From the NCBI GenBank assembly GCA_021399435.1, contig JAJTUP010000043.1, forward strand, positions 310,001 to 374,000: a stretch of 64,000 nucleotides of DNA, written 5' to 3'. The stretch comes from Diaporthe sp. PMI_573 (taxonomy: Eukaryota; Ascomycota; Sordariomycetes; Diaporthales; Diaporthaceae). This document shows, piece after piece, positions 22,235-33,141 of the stretch. A model generated the notes under the pieces. That model searched no databases and was not told the origin of the DNA. It saw only the letters and a list, made by a program, of their open reading frames with translations. Within the stretch, counting starts at the first letter, position 1; every line of letters begins with the position of its first letter. The position numbers and the translations under genes were made by a program.

Positions 22235-22259
22235 CTTTGCTAGCTATTAGCTAGCAAAG
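22235..22259. repeat. Perfect 11-base inverted repeat, 3-base loop
   Basis: CTTTGCTAGCT, ATT, AGCTAGCAAAG. It lies at the downstream end of the gypsy pol fragment, where the integrase homology stops. Confidence 0.85.
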
Positions 22260-23489
22260 ATGGACTGGATATAAATAAAGGGCCCTCCTGGCCCCCATAC
22301 GTAGTCGTACCCAAATCGGTCCTTGGGCATTGTCTTGCCGTCAACGACAACATATTCCCAGACTTCTCCCGGTACTGGCAGTGGGTGAAGTAGCCCTGGT
22401 GTCTTGTCTCGAGGGATCTTGTTCCGCCGGCACTCGTGGCAGTTGCGGATATACTTGCGTACCGATTGCTTTAGCTGTGGCCAGTAGTATTCTCGCTCCA
22501 GCATCTTAATAACCTTGTTCTGGCCCGGGTGCGCGAAGATCTTCGGGACATGTGCTTCTCGGATCAGGGCTGTCTGTAGATAGATACGGCTGTCGGCTGT
22601 CTTTTCTGGTACCCAAAGACGTTTGTCCTTCAGGCCGAGTCCCTGCGATTGGTTCTCTCGCTTGACCAGGTCGACTAGGTCTGCGCCCTGAGGGATATCG
22701 GCGTGGTCGGCAAGGTCAGCCGCGGCAATCACTTCGCGGTCCGGAACTGTTTCCACTTGCTCGGCAGGCTGGGCTGTAGGCGAGAGTCTTGCCTTAGGGA
22801 TCAGAGCCATGGTCCTCTCTTCTCGTTCACACGCCTTGACGGTAGGGAGCTCGACTGTCTTACGGGATAGAGCGTCGGCTGCGACATTCTCCTTCCCGGG
22901 GCGGTACTCGAATGTGATATCAAAGTTAGACAGGAAGTCTGCCCACCGAACCTGACGGGTCGATAAGAGGCGCTTTGTCGAGAAGTACAGCAGGGCTTGG
23001 TGTTCGGTCACCACAAAGAACTTTTGACCTTGGAGTTCTGGACAGAAATGCTCGAGGGTTTGAACAACTGCTAATAGCTCCCGATCCTGGATAGGGTATG
23101 CTCTCTCCGCAGGAGTCATCGTATTTGAGGCATACCCCACTAGCTTCCAGGTACCGTCATCCTGCTGTTGCCAGATAACACCCCCGGTGGCGTTCCGGGA
23201 GGCGTCAGTCTCAACCCGTGTTGGCCTTCCCGGCTGGAAGAAGGCAAGGACAGGTGCTTTGCAGGCTAGCTTCTTCATCTCCTCAAAGGCTACCTTCTGT
23301 TCAGGTCCCATCTCAAACGGGACATCCTTCTTCAGCAGTCGGTTTAGGGGTTCCGCAATCCCACTAGCGTGATGGGTAAACATTCGAATATAGTTGCAAA
23401 GACCTATAAAGGAACGGATGGCGGTTCGGCTGGTAAGGTCTTCAAACCTCCACTCGCTGATCGCTTCAATCTTAGCTGGATCAATACCT
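22247..23489 (-). pseudogene. Gypsy pol fragment fused to hAT (C-terminal part)
   Basis: This is the C-terminal 415 codons of a 691-codon open frame. From GIDPAKIEAISEWRF it shows RT thumb (GLCNYIRMF), RNase H (VETDASRNATGGVIWQQ, ADALSRK), the integrase HHCC finger (H..H, CHEC) and the start of the integrase core (WEYVVVDGKTMPKDRFGYDY). It then breaks into unrelated residues and stops. Upstream the frame continues without stop into hAT transposase at about 23490. It lacks the RT palm and most of the integrase. Confidence 0.8.
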
Positions 23490-24322
23490 CTAATGCCGAA
23501 TATATCGAGGACTGTGAATACTTCTGCCGCAATATTCTCGCCGCTATGCCGTTTCGATATCTCGGGCAGGCTGAGGACAATTTTTAAGGGACGATTCTGC
23601 TCGTCTCTGAAGAAACACGTAATTCCACACAGACTATGTCGATTTCGAGCGGTCCAGCCATCAAAAGAGATGTGCACCAGACCAGGGCAATGGCGTAGAA
23701 CTCCTATAATGGTATCTCGGTGTTTGTAATACTCGGTAATGATCTTATTTCGAATGGAATCTCCAGATATATGGGCTTCGCGTAAAGCAACGGATGGATT
23801 CAAGTATTCGAAGATGGCGCGTAAGTCCGGGTCCTCGGCATCAGTGAAAGGCCTGTTGGTATTGACAACCCACTGAACAATCAGCCGCTGGAAGTAGTCT
23901 CGGTCAAATCCTTTGATGAAGCAATTGGCAATAGCTTGCTCAAGAGGTTTGGCCGTGTCAAGGCCGAAGTGTTGGCTAATAGACTTGTGTCTCCCACCCG
24001 AGCCATGGCTAGCTGCCTTCACTTCTGCCTTGCGCTCTGCCGCCGACTTAGTCTTCTCTCCGACGGGCGCGCAGATGTGGTGAATAAGAAACACGTGTTC
24101 CATGGCGTTCTGGATACCGACTGACTTGATTGAAGTCGGCTGGGGGCGGTTCTGCTTGATACAAGCTCGGCAGACCCATCGTCGTTCGGTCGCGCTCTGG
24201 ATATCGTAGCCAAAGCGCCAAATCCATGATCGCGTTTCTTTAGTGCGCTCATACAATGTATAGCCTTTAAAATGGCTGAAGAGTCGGTCCTCATACGTAG
24301 TCTCTGGTGTCGACTCCACCAA
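23490..24322 (-). pseudogene. hAT transposase N-terminus (BED finger), fused to gypsy
   Basis: About 277 codons with no ATG at the first codon (TTG). A BED-type finger (SWIWRFGYDI, WVCRACI, later HVFLIHH) is followed by a Ser/Lys linker. The start of the hAT catalytic region comes next: an IVQWVVN...F helix, a FEYLNP segment and LVHISFDGWTARN with the first catalytic Asp, then SGENIAAEVFTVLDIFGI. At this point, just before the next hAT core segment, the sequence switches in frame to gypsy pol. Confidence 0.75.
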
Positions 24323-24324
24323 GA

Positions 24325-24535
24325 GTTGGGGGTCTGGTCAGTCTTTTTAGATCGATTTTCGTCCTCCCATTGCGCCTTATACTTGATCAGTAGGAGTTCG
24401 ATAAAGGTTTTCAACCGTAGAGCCCTGCGGATCATGTAGAGTTGTGACAGCCAACGCGTGTCGTTATCGATAATTAGCTTGAGTGGTTTCTTGGATCGGA
24501 GTTTAAGGGTGGTGGCGCGATTAATTTCGTCCTGT
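24325..24535 (-). pseudogene. hAT transposase central fragment
   Basis: The minus frame reads LKLRSKKPLKLIIDNDTRW and then YMIRRALRLKTFIELLL, the second catalytic-Asp/TRW region of fungal hAT transposases. It lies immediately upstream of the BED-finger start, so order is reversed relative to an intact hAT gene. Two hAT pieces were therefore juxtaposed by rearrangement or tandem insertion. Confidence 0.65.
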
Positions 24536-24540
24536 TAGAT

Positions 24541-26930
24541 ATACCGAATTAGTATGAGACGAATAGGATTTAGTAAAACCGCTTACCCTCTGGACCTCCT
24601 TTTGAATAAGTAAATCAGCCGATGGCTAATACGCACATCAACTACGATATTGTGTAACTTGCCAACTGGTCCTTTTGAGAGAAGATAAGAATAAATTGAA
24701 TAACTTTGCACCTAACAGAGCTGCGCATAATCTGACAACAGTACTGATGGGCAGGACAGACTCGGCGCTACATATTTGGACCAATATCGTATTGCAACAT
24801 TTGACCTCAAATATAGAGCAGAAGATACATCTCCAAGAGCCTCTCAAGTCCGGTCGATCTTATTATTAATAGGCTGAGGGGATTTGGAGAAGTTGCTCAT
24901 ATGTGGCCCACAACGTGTTGAAATGGTTAAGTGTCTTTTTTTTTTGCCTTAATTAATTGTCCTTACCCTCGAATATTGGGGGGACCTGATCTATACTCCG
25001 AGAGCCTGTCTTGCTAGGTAGAGTACATTACGTAACTGCTTCATTTCAGCACTCCCACCAGTAAGGGAAGTACTCTGCCTGTCATTGGGTCCTGTATCTC
25101 CCACGATGTCGGATCTCTCACAGCGTTTGTCTTCCGCTAACTCCCTTGACAATGGGCTCCCACAGAATCCAGCCATTCCTCCCACCGCGGTGGACGTCAT
25201 TCTAGACCCGAATTTCCCAGGGTACGATCTAGCGGACGATGTTACTATCCACTTTGGCCCACCCCCGGGTATACCGCTAGTCTAGCTTTCTCGCCATTCG
25301 TTGGATCTGGAACCATTAGGGGCGACCAGTTGGTATGCGAAAGGTCGGATGTCGCGATCGGCCCCTCTTATTTCGACTTCGAGCGAACAATCGGCAGAAC
25401 CGAAGGCTGGAAGGTCAAATACCTCCCACTTTTAGAACGCCATCATGGGCCGTCCTGCTGTTGCTCAGGCAAAGAACTAATAAGGAGCTAGAGTTTGAAA
25501 GGATTGGGGTTGCTGATACTGACACTACGGACATTATATTGCTGGATGAGCCTTGGCTTTCGCACCATTGCCTTTCAACGTCCATTACCCTGATCTGAGC
25601 TTGCCGGTGAACGGGAAAGGAATTAATCTCTTGGGAAGGGCGATGTGAAGAGAGATTAGGGCTCGCAAGTTGCCTCTCATGCCAGCCCATAGTAATGGTG
25701 AATCTAGGCTCCGGCCCATCGGTCTAGAGCTGGTAATCATTTGTCGAACAGGTGACGAAGCGTAGCCACGAGACCGGCCGTGTAAGACCTCTCAAATCCT
25801 AGCTAATATTAAGGAGAGCAGGGCGTGTCGATAGGAAAGCCTCGCCGTGGGGATTAGCGCCTCTTCCATGCGGTGGATTCGGGTGACCCTATAGCTCTCT
25901 TCCTTGTGACCAATTCCTCCTCCAAAGGCAATTTGCCTTTTGTAATGGCCTTAGTCGCTTTCATTGCTTTACTCAGTCCTTCCTCTTCTTTCTTTAATTG
26001 GACCATTACAGGAATCATTGGGCGAGCGTTCATGGCCGAAACTGCTGAAGCGATCGGGTAAAGCGTAAAGTTGTGCCTGAATTTACTGATGTCATTTTCA
26101 ATCTGTACCTGCATGTGCCTAGTTGCCGCACTGAACTAGCGGGGTAGTGCAAGTACGTAGTACCTCCTGGAATCTTGCACGGCGCCCAGCACAAGGAGAA
26201 ATTGGTGGGTGGATGGCCCTACCCATCTCTCCATCTCTGCCAACCCACGTCGCGGCCGTAAAGCTAACTCCTCCTGTTACTTGGATCCAGCATCCAGGGT
26301 CTGAGATCTTAGATTGGAAGTAACTTTATAACCCTTGCGGCCCCGACCGCCCCCGCCATCTCCACCCTAAAGATGGTCGAGTCTCGGCAACGGTGTTGTG
26401 ACGTCAGAGGCTGAAACCAAATTCTCGAAGCTACACTAGAACCGTTGCTTCGCCTTCACGAGAGCCGCTAGCCAGCGTCCAGCCTCTGGCCCCCAAATTA
26501 TTTTAAGCGCAGAGCCTTGCAGTCCGTTTCGGCTACAATCGATCCGGAGATATTCTCAGTTTGTTATTTTTAGACTGGCCCCATAATCCGATTTCAGAGA
26601 TAGGATTCCGTGGATTAGATTTCGGATCTTAGATCCGAGATCTGAGAAGTCGGCGGGGTGTTGTCCTGCTCTGTTGCCGCTTTGCCGGCCGTTGACGATT
26701 CCGCCGCACGTGTCTTTCGCACCATGACTATCATTTAACCAGAAAAGTTCATCCCATGGTCTTGATTGGATACCACGACTCGTGGGATTTGCCGAGACAA
26801 AGCGCTGTCACCGACACCCCACGTCCTGCTGTCTGAGGTATTTTCGTGGCACCGAGTCTAAGATGAAGCTCGATCAAAGTACAAATCATTGCACTCTTTG
26901 TGAGGAAAACTAACGACCCCCGTGGACGAC
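24541..26930. other. No assignable gene
   Basis: A plus frame at 25085-25285 (MSDLSQRLSSANSL start, Pro-rich end) and a Lys/Glu-rich minus frame at 25854-26114 are the only slightly protein-like items. Neither has support. 26100-26740 is non-coding with several GATC-containing near-repeats (AGATCTTAGATT, TCTTAGATCCGAGATC). Confidence 0.3.
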
Positions 26931-26936
26931 CCCATG

Positions 26937-27000
26937 TGAATGAGGCACGGGAACGAGGCACGGGAATGAGGCACGGGAATGAGGCACGGGAATGAGACGC
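26937..27000 (+). repeat. Short tandem array of 13-base GGGAATGAGGCAC units
   Basis: About four copies of a GGGAATGAGGCAC/GGGAACGAGGCAC unit lie just before the 17-base minisatellite. They share the GGGAA(C/T)GA core with it, which suggests a common origin. Confidence 0.7.
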
Positions 27001-27070
27001 GGGAATGAGAACGGGAACGGGAATGAGTGGATAACGGGAATGAGTGGATGACGGGAATGAAGTGAGCCTG

Positions 27071-27257
27071 GCGGGAACGAGTGCTGGGCGGGAACGAGAG
27101 CTGGGCGGGAACGAGAGCTGGGCGGGAACGAGAGCTGGGCGGGAACGAGAGCTGGGCGGGAACGAGAGCTGGGCGGGAACGAGAGCTGGGCGGGAACGAG
27201 AGCTGGGCGGGAACGAGAGCTGGGCGGGAACGAGAGCTGGGCGGGAATGAAACCTGG
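27071..27257 (+). repeat. Minisatellite, 11 units of 17 bases
   Basis: Units of GCGGGAACGAGAGCTGG run in perfect tandem. The first unit has GTGCTGG, the last is GCGGGAATGAAACCTGG, and the nine between are identical. Because 17 is not a multiple of three and no unit contains a stop in any phase, long open frames exist in several frames on both strands. These should not be annotated as genes. Confidence 0.95.
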
Positions 27258-27411
27258 GGACCAAGCCAAGTGGTGGAAACGAGCTTACCTCAGCAGGCTT
27301 GTTGAGGGGCACGAACAAGACCATGTTCCTGGATCTTTGAAGTTCGAGTACGCTTCTAGGTTCTGAGAACTCAGAAAATATAGCGTGGCTGTGCCTTTCT
27401 CCAGTATAAAA

Positions 27412-28438
27412 ATGCGAAACCTCTGCATTGGATCGTGCCAGATCCGTGGCATGGCTCTCGAGTACGTTTCGGACGAGCCGCCTGCAAGAAAGAATCGTAC
27501 CGTTTGCATTGATAAGCTTGCGGAGATGTTCAAAGCAATGACTTGGGAAGACAATGAAGATAAAGGAGATGTAGATATGACGACGCCCATGGACTTAGAT
27601 TGCGCAGTCGAACTGCCCAATGTGGGCAATCCCTACAAACCACAAGTTTGCGAGCAGCCGAACATACTTGGTTATCTTTCGAACACATCCAAGATTAGTA
27701 GGCTCGCACAACAGCTGATTAAGCATGACGCCGAGACATTTTTTGCCGAAAACATGGAAGGATTTTACAAATTTTGGTTGCGGTTGTTGGTCCAGACGAC
27801 CTTTCCACCGAATATCAGGTTCACCGACCGACGCGTACTAGATGCCTTCAGGGCTGTCGACAGTATCATCACAAGCAGAGACAATGCATACCCATTGTCC
27901 AGACTTGCGTATGTTAGATTGGCTAACATGACTGTTTCTCTTAAGGAGATTATTGCCAACAACCGACGAAATGTCCTCAAGAATAACCGCCGCGATGCCA
28001 GCGTTGCCATCGACATATACGTTAATGCCCAAGACATTATGCCGGGCTCAAACGAATCAGACTTACAAGAGTTGAGGAAGAACTTGAATAAACGGATAGA
28101 TCTAAGCAATCATTGGGCTGACCTTGGAGGCGATGCGCCCCTCTTGTTGCTGACGTATTCCGACAAAGCTGAAGGGATCATGTAAGTTGTCCTTTTCAGG
28201 GTTTGGGGCTCCTCATCTAACATTATGGTTCAGGGCGAATCACTCGATACTAAGGGAGTCGCTAAAAACTCTTAGCAATGAGATGTTACAAATCTATCCC
28301 GCAGAATTAGTTCGGACCTCATTTCACCTCGGTGCAGCTGCGAAGCGAGCAATTATGTTGGGCACAACTTACGACATGAGCATAATACGAGACGCCGAGC
28401 GAAGGCTGAAGGAGTCAGCTGCACGAAGGGGGATATGA
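27412..28438 (+). CDS. Unknown protein, intact member of local family
   Basis: Exons 27412-28181 and 28234-28438 join to 324 residues. The 52-base intron starts GTAAGT, has CTAAC and ends TTCAG. The ATG at 27412 is the first in frame. Residues about 105-190 carry the family core (RLAQQLIKHDAETFFAENME, FWLRLLVQTTFPPN), also found at 1799-2212 and 32110-32460. The rest is mostly helical, with a basic Asn/Arg stretch (NRRNVLKNNRRD) and a C-terminal helix (RDAERRLKESAARRGI). No signal peptide, membrane span or known domain is seen. It starts about 155 bases after the minisatellite. Confidence 0.65.
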
Positions 28439-28499
28439 ATGGAGCAGAAACTACGCATATTTCTGCCTAGCGGTCGGCAAAAGTAACGAAGAAGAGCGT

Positions 28500-28640
28500 A
28501 ATGGAGCGAGTGAGCGATCGAGCGATCGAGCGAAGCAAGAGCTCGGTCAAGGGAACGAAGGAAGAGCACGAGGGAACCGACCGTCGAGCGAAGCGAGCAG
28601 TCGGCAAAGGGAGCGACGAAAGAAGGAAGAACGATCGGGA
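28500..28640 (+). repeat. Low-complexity GAGCGA/GATCGA tract
   Basis: Irregular repeats of GAGCGA, GATCGAGCGA and GGAACGAAGGA with purine bias. It is simple sequence with no coding value. Confidence 0.6.
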
Positions 28641-30733
28641 AGACGAGAGCCACTTCCAACACCAACCCCGTTACCCTCGAACATGAAGAGTCGACGTTGA
28701 AGGAGGGAGGTGGGAGACATACACCGGGGTTGCCATTTATTCATGTACGATAGAAGTGCTCAATAGCCTATTGCGGATCTAGTACAGTACAGTACTGTAT
28801 GTTAACGTCAACTATTGCTCTTTCGCGTGACTGCCTCTTGTAGAGGTGTGTTCCCTTGGACGGTGGGCCGTCCGGCGATTCGATGTCTTTGCGACAGGAG
28901 CTCGATTCGCGCGTGGTTTTGCTGTGTGAACAGTCCTCCTCGGGCTGCGTTCTTTCCGCTAGAAGGACCTTCTCTTTTCATGCCCTGCCGTTTTTGTGAT
29001 GCTGTATTTGCCCTGGAAACGGCGCCGGGATAGGGCCTTCCATGCGGCGCCGGGATGCGTCTTGTCGACCTGCTCTGTCTGTGGCCGTTTGGGAACGCTG
29101 CCAAGGTAGATCACATCGTCGGTGTTTAACAAGGAGGCACCTTCCTGGGCTCCTGTATCGGCCATGTCGCTGGGTTTCGCTGCCCTCAGGAGGCTCAAGC
29201 AGGGAGATACGCAGTCCCGGTAGGCAGCGTGCGCGAGGTGACGGAGCGGTCGAGCCTTCGATGGAAGATAGCGAACATCGGTCGACTCAAGACGAATTGC
29301 CTCGTCAGCCTTCTTGTCTGGTGTAACGAGGGATGGTTAGCGGCGACAAATAGAGGAAGACATATGACATATTACTGATCAGGAGAAGACTGCGAAGTCC
29401 GTGCGATGGCGCCCGCACGGAAACCCGGCTTTCGGTGCATTCTTCATCAAAGTGACTCTCTCCGCTCTCTCCTCGTTTCTGCTCCGCTCCTCCTGCTTGT
29501 AGAATTCCGACAGACTCCCGCATGTATATGCTGAAGGCTACATGTCCATTGTTGCGCGCTTTGGGCTTGCCCTCCCAAGGTCGCTGTGGTCCTTGGTGAG
29601 TGTTAGTCGGTTGGCAATTTTCCGTGCCGGCCCTGGAGAAACCCCAGCAGCGAACACAACAAGCGGGGTCGCTGAAAATGCCCCCGAAAGATTTCCGATT
29701 TTGGTCGCTTCCATCGTTCCCCTTTTGACCTTTTTATTCAGAAATTCTTTGCTTCTTCGACTCTTCTGCCCTCGCCAACCTGCATATGTACACATAGGAA
29801 CGTCAATTGGTCCTCCGAGGCACGAATTACGACCCATCTTCGACACATCGACCAGCTCCAATTCCCGTCGAAAGTCCAGCCCATGACTGCGCAAACATGT
29901 CGATAACCGAGATCCAAAAAACAGCAGCAGCAGAGACACCGGCAGTCACTGTATCGGATGCCTCCCCGTTGGCGGTAGCCTCGCTGAGGCAAGCAGGCCA
30001 GCAGTAGATCTCTGCCGTGTCCGGGCGGGTCGGCATGCCGGTCAAAAGACCAGCTGATGTTCCGGCCGCTTCATCTCGAGCGAACGAAGGGACGTCTCAT
30101 ACGCCATTGCCACGTCGATCCCATTCCGCAACGCCATGAACATCGCTGACCGCTTCACAGAACCCATCGTCCACCATATCCAGCGGGCGCCATCGATGGC
30201 CGGAAGTGAAACATTGGTTCCGCGGACAATGCTTGATAGGGCCAGCCAGCATACACAAAGGAGTGCCTTCCCGCCGCGTTCGGGTCGGCGAGACATCACA
30301 TCAGGCCGAGACACGTCCACCGCTATTTGTCAAAAGGAAAAAAGACTCTGGACACGCAGACGTATCCCGCGCTTGACCGGCCACCACCCAGCCGACGTCG
30401 GGTGAGAGAATACAATGGGGCGGGGAGAGACAGCCACAAGGCGATGTCGTGCGTACGGAAGGCGACGGCAGGCGGCGTTAGCCGTGTCAGGACGATGACA
30501 TGGCAATAAATGAGACCTTTGGAGTTCGCGAGAACTGCTGCAGGTCGGGAGAGTTGTTATGGCAGGCGTCTTCTGTAGTGTTTCGTTGCGCCAGGAAGTC
30601 GGCAGCCGGTTGGGTGACCTTTTGAAATTTGTTACCACATCGTCCCGCTGCCACCATTTTCTCTAGATCGTCACCGCAGTATCATTTCGTTTGATCCAAA
30701 ACCTACCGCCTATTGGGGGCAGTCTCTGCCGCA
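28641..30733. other. No assignable gene
   Basis: Many overlapping frames on both strands. The most protein-like are a minus frame from 29165 (MADTGAQEGASLLNTDDVIY) and a plus peptide at about 29899-30007 (MSITEIQKTAAAETPAVTV), which could be the first exon of a lost gene. No splice sites or domains support them. Confidence 0.25.
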
Positions 30734-30966
30734 ATGGATGCAAACCACTTGGCTCCGGGAGGAAGATATGGAGGAGCGAGCACTGGTCACCCTCCCAACT
30801 TCCTCCGTCAAGGCTCGCATGCGTCCCAGTCCCAATCCCATCAAAGTTTCTACTCTGCCAATAACCCCCCGCGGCCGTCCAGCGTACAGATCACAATGGA
30901 TGGTTATTCGCATTCGCGTCGCCCCAGGAAGCTCGTCCTGTGCTTTGATGGGACAGGAAACAACTT
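30734..30966 (+). pseudogene. DUF2235 hydrolase, first exon only
   Basis: An ATG-led exon encodes a Ser/Gln/Pro-rich leader and then RRPRKLVLCFDGTGNN. KLVLCFDGTGN is the N-terminal signature of DUF2235 alpha/beta-hydrolase-like proteins, which are common in fungi and related to bacterial Tle1 phospholipase effectors. A good donor (GTGCGT) follows at 30967. No further exon is found; instead the antisense of a phosphatase gene begins within 20 bases. The catalytic parts of the protein are missing. Confidence 0.6.
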
Positions 30967-30984
30967 GTGCGTGTCCAGCAAGTG

Positions 30985-31693
30985 CAGAGAAGACTCCATT
31001 GGTTAGCATATTTCCTATTATCTGTTGACGAACTCGCTTACCCGTGTAGCAATCCTGGTGTTCCTGTCTTATTCCCTGTGTATGCTCTTGGTGGCTTCGA
31101 AACACTGTTCGAAATCCATTTGCTTCCAGGAATGCCAGAGTATCATCTCGATTAAAACGTTGACCATACCCAGATCTCTGGGTCCCTTTCGACCGCGACT
31201 CATCCGTTGAGTCATTCCACAACAACTGGGCTAAAAGATCCCAGGGGTCTTTTGGAGGATCTTTATGTCGATCGATGTTGGTAATGTGTTGGATGACGAT
31301 TGGGCGACATCTGGACACGGGTATGCCGCCATGGACAATGAAGGCTTTCCCGGCGCTGCTGCTGACCACCGCGGCGATCTGCATTGCCCTGAAAATTTGA
31401 ATGCAGCTCTCGTACACTGATACGGCGTCCTCCCCGAGCCTGTCTTTGAGCTCCCTGGACAAGCTTCTGTCTCCTTTTTCCAGGTCAGACTCGTGATTGC
31501 CGCGATTCAGAAAGACCGAGAGTGGATATTCCACTTTAAGGCTGAGGAGAAGAAGTAAAGTTTCTAGAGAATATGGGCCTTTATCAACAAAACCCCCATT
31601 GAAAAGGTATTTCACGCTCTGAGATGGGAGGCCTTCTCTCAAGATCGTGGCACGAAGATTGTCAATGTTGCCTCCAAAGGCGGTCAGTGTCAT
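30985..31693 (-). pseudogene. Degenerate PPP-family phosphatase, truncated both ends
   Basis: The minus frame shows PPP landmarks in order: YLFNGGFVDKG, SLETLLLLLSLKVEYP, FLNRGNHES, FIVHGG, LLWND and FRSHQEHTQG. A 48-base intron (30994-31041, GTAAGC..GGAG) joins CYT to VFSA. Two catalytic motifs are altered: GDIHG reads GNIDN, and GDYVDRG reads GGFVDKG. Metal-binding Asp and His residues are thus lost and the protein is probably inactive. The N-terminal 40-50 residues of the domain are absent. After VFSA the sequence becomes antisense of the DUF2235 exon, so the C-terminus is also lost. Confidence 0.65.
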
Positions 31694-32109
31694 TCAGACA
31701 GGGGTGGGCCGGGATGCACACCGTGGAGATCTCCCAGTAAGATAAGGCATTCTTGATCCTCAATTACACTCAACTCAACAGCACAGCTACTCGTGTCAAT
31801 TTGTACTGCCCTGCCGAAGTGGAAGTATAGGTTCCGTTGCAAACCTTGCGCGGCATAGATTATACGAATTGATCATGGCAGATGACACCCTGTACGGACG
31901 CCCAGAGCGCCCTGCCTACGGCGACGAAAACCTTCTCTTCGCATGGTCATTGAACGACGCAAACTATATAACATTCTCTTTGACGCAAAGTCCTTCAATG
32001 AATGCCTCGCTACGCTGAATCTGGTCTCTTGCAGAGACTTGCAGGCCCTGGCTCTAAATGATACTCCCGAAAGAGGCCGCATGATTATGAAGAGCTTGCT
32101 GGGAGAATC
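31694..32109. other. No assignable gene
   Basis: A plus peptide from the ATG at 31875 (MADDTLYGRPERPAYGDENL) stops after 47 codons and could be a lost gene's start. Nothing else is seen. Confidence 0.25.
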
Positions 32110-32460
32110 TCAAAACTTCCACAATTTGTCCACAAAGAGCATCATGACCCGAATTTTCTTTATCCTCGTGTCGCTACAAAGTCCTTTATGGCGACGTTGC
32201 CTCCGGAGGCACAGAAGTGCTTCGAATGCACAAAGGTATTTGAAGAGTTTTCGGATCTTATATGGAGCCCATGCAGAAGACATGTTCAGTATACGACATG
32301 ACAACGTGGTTTCTTTTAATAGAGACACCCATACACGGAATATGTTTTCATAGGTGTCCTTAAAGAACCCTCGAATATTTGGTCTCATTCTGTTGTTCAA
32401 TTGAAATTCGAATCTAACCTTACACCTACAGGGAATAACAGGGAAGGCGCTAGACCTCAT
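32110..32460 (-). pseudogene. Relic of the local paralogous family (copy 3)
   Basis: The ATG-led minus frame contains FFKDTYENIFRVWVSLL followed by a TT pair, aligned with FFANNYEEGLKEWLSLL/TTFP at 2 kb and FFAENMEGFYKFWLRLL/TTFP at 27.8 kb. A KLFKYL stretch matches LFKFL of copy 1. Roughly 30 residues between these blocks are shortened and the C-terminal half is missing. It is a decayed copy. Confidence 0.45.
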
Positions 32461-33141
32461 AAGGGTGAAGTTTTGTTGAGGGCTTAGAAAACAGGCAGCA
32501 CTCTGTGAAATTGTACTTCTTCCCCTTACTCAATCTTTCGGACCTGTCCTAGGGTCACAACCTGCCAACACTGCTCGAGACACGATCAAAGTCACCACCA
32601 AGAATCTTTCGTGCCATCGACGGCCGTTCCTCCTCCCTAGGACTTTGGGCTGGGCATGTGAAGCCGTCCTGGTCGAAGGATTATCAGGGGTACGTTTCGC
32701 GGGTACAGAGGAAAAGATAAGCAGAGACGGACCAATACCGAGAGAAATTTCACATGCCTATGGCGAGACCATCCACGAGGTTTCGCTTGAGCAGATGACT
32801 GGGACCCAAGGATCGGGTTCAATTTTTGACCCCAAATTGACCACACCCAAATGTAGCTTTTTAAGTTACCAGCTGCAGGCACAGAGCCTCATTTACAAAA
32901 TCCTTGGCGAGTCCGCAGCGTTCACACAGAGTGTGTGCCGTCTAACCCTTGTGTTATCGAATAGCGTTTTTGAGAGAGAAGGAGGGAGTATTTAGGGGCA
33001 GCATGGAGGACTAGATCGCTGGGGCGGAGGGTGTGACCTTTGTTCTGCACATGGCTTGATGATGGTCAAATTATAGTGGGACTTATTTGCGCTTGTAAGC
33101 AGTGTTTTAATCTCATTACAGAACAATTCAAATTTCGCCTA
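32461..33141. other. No gene recognised
   Basis: One 116-codon plus frame (32645-32995) of unclear value; nothing else before the left end of the transposon at 33142. Confidence 0.3.

Noticed and set aside
27071..27257. CRISPR-like array
   Set aside because: The 17-base units are directly adjacent without spacers; it is a minisatellite in a fungal genome.
26749..27324. Long Pro/Ser-rich and Arg/Glu-rich proteins over the minisatellite
   Set aside because: Open in several frames on both strands only because the repeat lacks stops; no ATG context, intron or domain support.
30042..30638. Minus-strand ORFs of 92 and 102 codons
   Set aside because: They overlap equally long plus frames, with basic/Ser-rich composition typical of chance frames in GC-rich DNA.
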